A DNA stretch of 64,000 nt from Candidatus Nitrosacidococcus sp. I8 (lineage in GTDB: Bacteria > Pseudomonadota > Gammaproteobacteria > Nitrosococcales > Nitrosococcaceae), in contig NZ_OX241534.1 in assembly GCF_945836005.1 (NCBI RefSeq), forward strand, positions 1,536,275 through 1,600,274, given 5' to 3'. A program made the position numbers and the translations under genes. Of this stretch, positions 63,216-64,000 are shown one piece after another; positions within the stretch are counted from its first letter, which is position 1; the number at the start of each line of letters is the position of its first letter. Under the pieces are notes generated by a model that did not search any database, had not been told where the DNA came from, and saw only the letters and a list, made by a program, of their open reading frames with translations.

Positions 63216-64000
63216 ATGTTTAAACCCTTATCTTGCTATATAGGTCTGCGTTATACTCGGGCTGAGAAACATAATAATTTTATTTCTTTTATTTCTTTAA
63301 CTTCTGTATTAGGCGTTGCATTAGGAGTTGCTGCATTGATTGTAGTACTTTCGGTGATGAATGGTTTTGAAGAAGAATTACGCAGCCGTATGCTTGATAT
63401 GGTGGCTCACATTACTATCACAGGACCTGACGGTACTCTTAAGGATTGGGAAAAATTAGAAGACAAAATAAAAGCCGATCCTAAAGTGATAGGTATTGCC
63501 CCTTTTGTGGAGGGCCAAGCCATGCTTAGCCACAGCAGTAAGGTACAAGGAGCTTTAATTCGAGGTATTGATTTAAATCGAGAATCTCAAGCCGATGACA
63601 TCCATAGCAAAATAAAGGTTGGTAGTATAGAGAAACTTCAGCCGGGGAGCTACGAAATTATTTTAGGAGCAGATTTAGCCCATAACTTAGGGGTTTTTCT
63701 TCATGATAAATTGATTTTAGTCACACCTCAGGCAACAACTACTCCAGTAGGGATTATTCCTAGGATTAAACAGGTGACTGTAGGTGGAATTTTTCAAGTA
63801 GGTATGTACGAATATGATAGTGCTCTAGCTATTATGAACATAGTAGATGCAGCTACTCTTTTTCGTATTCCTGGCAAAATCAGTGGATTAAGGCTAAAAC
63901 TCAATGACTTATTCGCTGCACCTTACATGGCACAGAAACTGCAAAAATCCTTATCTGGTAATTATTGGATCTCCGATTGGGCTTATCAGCATGCGAATTT
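63216..64000 (+). CDS. Lipoprotein-releasing ABC permease LolC/LolE (3' end outside window)
   Basis: N-terminal ~261 residues of a LolC/LolE-type permease. It starts MFKPLSCYIGLRYTRAEKHN and has the first transmembrane helix region FISFISLTSVLGVALGVAAL followed by IVVLSVMNGFEEELRSRMLD, the family motif. A periplasmic MacB-type domain follows (MVAHITITGPDG...). It extracts lipoproteins from the inner membrane with LolD and LolE. The partner lolD should lie just outside the window. LolC and LolE cannot be told apart from this fragment. Confidence 0.93.
   Translation, partial: MFKPLSCYIGLRYTRAEKHNNFISFISLTSVLGVALGVAALIVVLSVMNGFEEELRSRMLDMVAHITITGPDGTLKDWEKLEDKIKADPKVIGIAPFVEGQAMLSHSSKVQGALIRGIDLNRESQADDIHSKIKVGSIEKLQPGSYEIILGADLAHNLGVFLHDKLILVTPQATTTPVGIIPRIKQVTVGGIFQVGMYEYDSALAIMNIVDAATLFRIPGKISGLRLKLNDLFAAPYMAQKLQKSLSGNYWISDWAYQHAN

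Noticed and set aside
1-64000. CRISPR arrays, tRNA/rRNA genes, insertion sequences, prophage genes
   Set aside because: I read through for regularly spaced repeats, TPsiC-type GTTCRA motifs, transposase or integrase motifs and attachment-site duplications, and saw none that I can support.

Overview
The window is a stretch of chromosome from an AT-rich gammaproteobacterium. The evidence is the classic gammaproteobacterial gene orders: gmk-rpoZ-spoT-ridA-recG-ubiA; leuS-lptE-holA-proA-nadD-rsfS-rlmH-rng; mltB-rlpA-dacA-lipB-lipA; rpmB-rpmG; and epmA/efp/epmB. A type IV pilus two-component system (PilS-PilR) and a BamD/Lol/LptE envelope are also present. My guess, from gene order and protein wording only, is a Chromatiales/Nitrosococcus-like lineage with a reduced, AT-rich genome. 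Nothing in the window proves this. I see no prophage, insertion sequence, CRISPR array, tRNA or rRNA.

Layout. Positions 1-7.9 kb (minus strand) hold a nucleotide/stringent-response and DNA-repair run: a TPR protein, yicC, gmk, rpoZ, spoT, ridA, recG and a truncated ubiA. Positions 8.0-11.8 kb (plus) hold a MacA/HlyD adaptor, a separate MacB-type ATPase and permease, and an unknown membrane-anchored protein. Positions 11.9-18.4 kb (minus) are the type IV pilin locus: yqaA, three tandem type IVa pilin genes plus a 54-codon truncated pilin, a long regulatory intergenic region, pilR, and a pilS whose membrane sensor module is duplicated. Positions 18.2-25 kb hold a PP0621-type protein, typA, suhB, bamD, sucCD and a short-chain dehydrogenase interrupted by an in-frame TGA. 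Positions 25-35 kb hold the EF-P beta-lysylation set (epmA, efp, epmB), a citrate synthase, and the lipoate/peptidoglycan run lipA-lipB-dat-dacA-rlpA-rlpA-mltB. Positions 35-40.4 kb hold gatCA without gatB, two nucleotide-sugar enzymes, a ParB-like small protein and rpmB-rpmG. Positions 40.4-47.2 kb hold a fatty acid desaturase, a Gld-like ABC system with two partner proteins, mutM and a tiny membrane ORF. Positions 47.2-51.6 kb hold a DUF4124 protein, glnA, a TusA/PP-loop sulfur-transfer pair and a nitrilase-family amidase. Positions 52-64 kb hold a GNAT, the rng-to-leuS run, ilvA, rpiA and the start of a LolC/E gene.

How the genes work together. Most of the window is housekeeping. The most coherent regulatory picture is at the pilin locus. 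A near-perfect sigma-54 promoter (14251-14266, minus) faces the first pilin gene. Three palindromes of identical geometry (TGACAW-N3-WTGTCA) lie upstream of it. The sigma-54 activator PilR and its sensor PilS are encoded immediately next door. The other notable oddities are: a spoT gene with no ATG/GTG/TTG start in frame upstream of its essential N-terminal residues, probably translationally coupled to rpoZ through CTGA; a roughly 100-residue acidic insertion in the GldG-like protein; and a second RlpA. I found no gene set that I can defend as an entirely new system.
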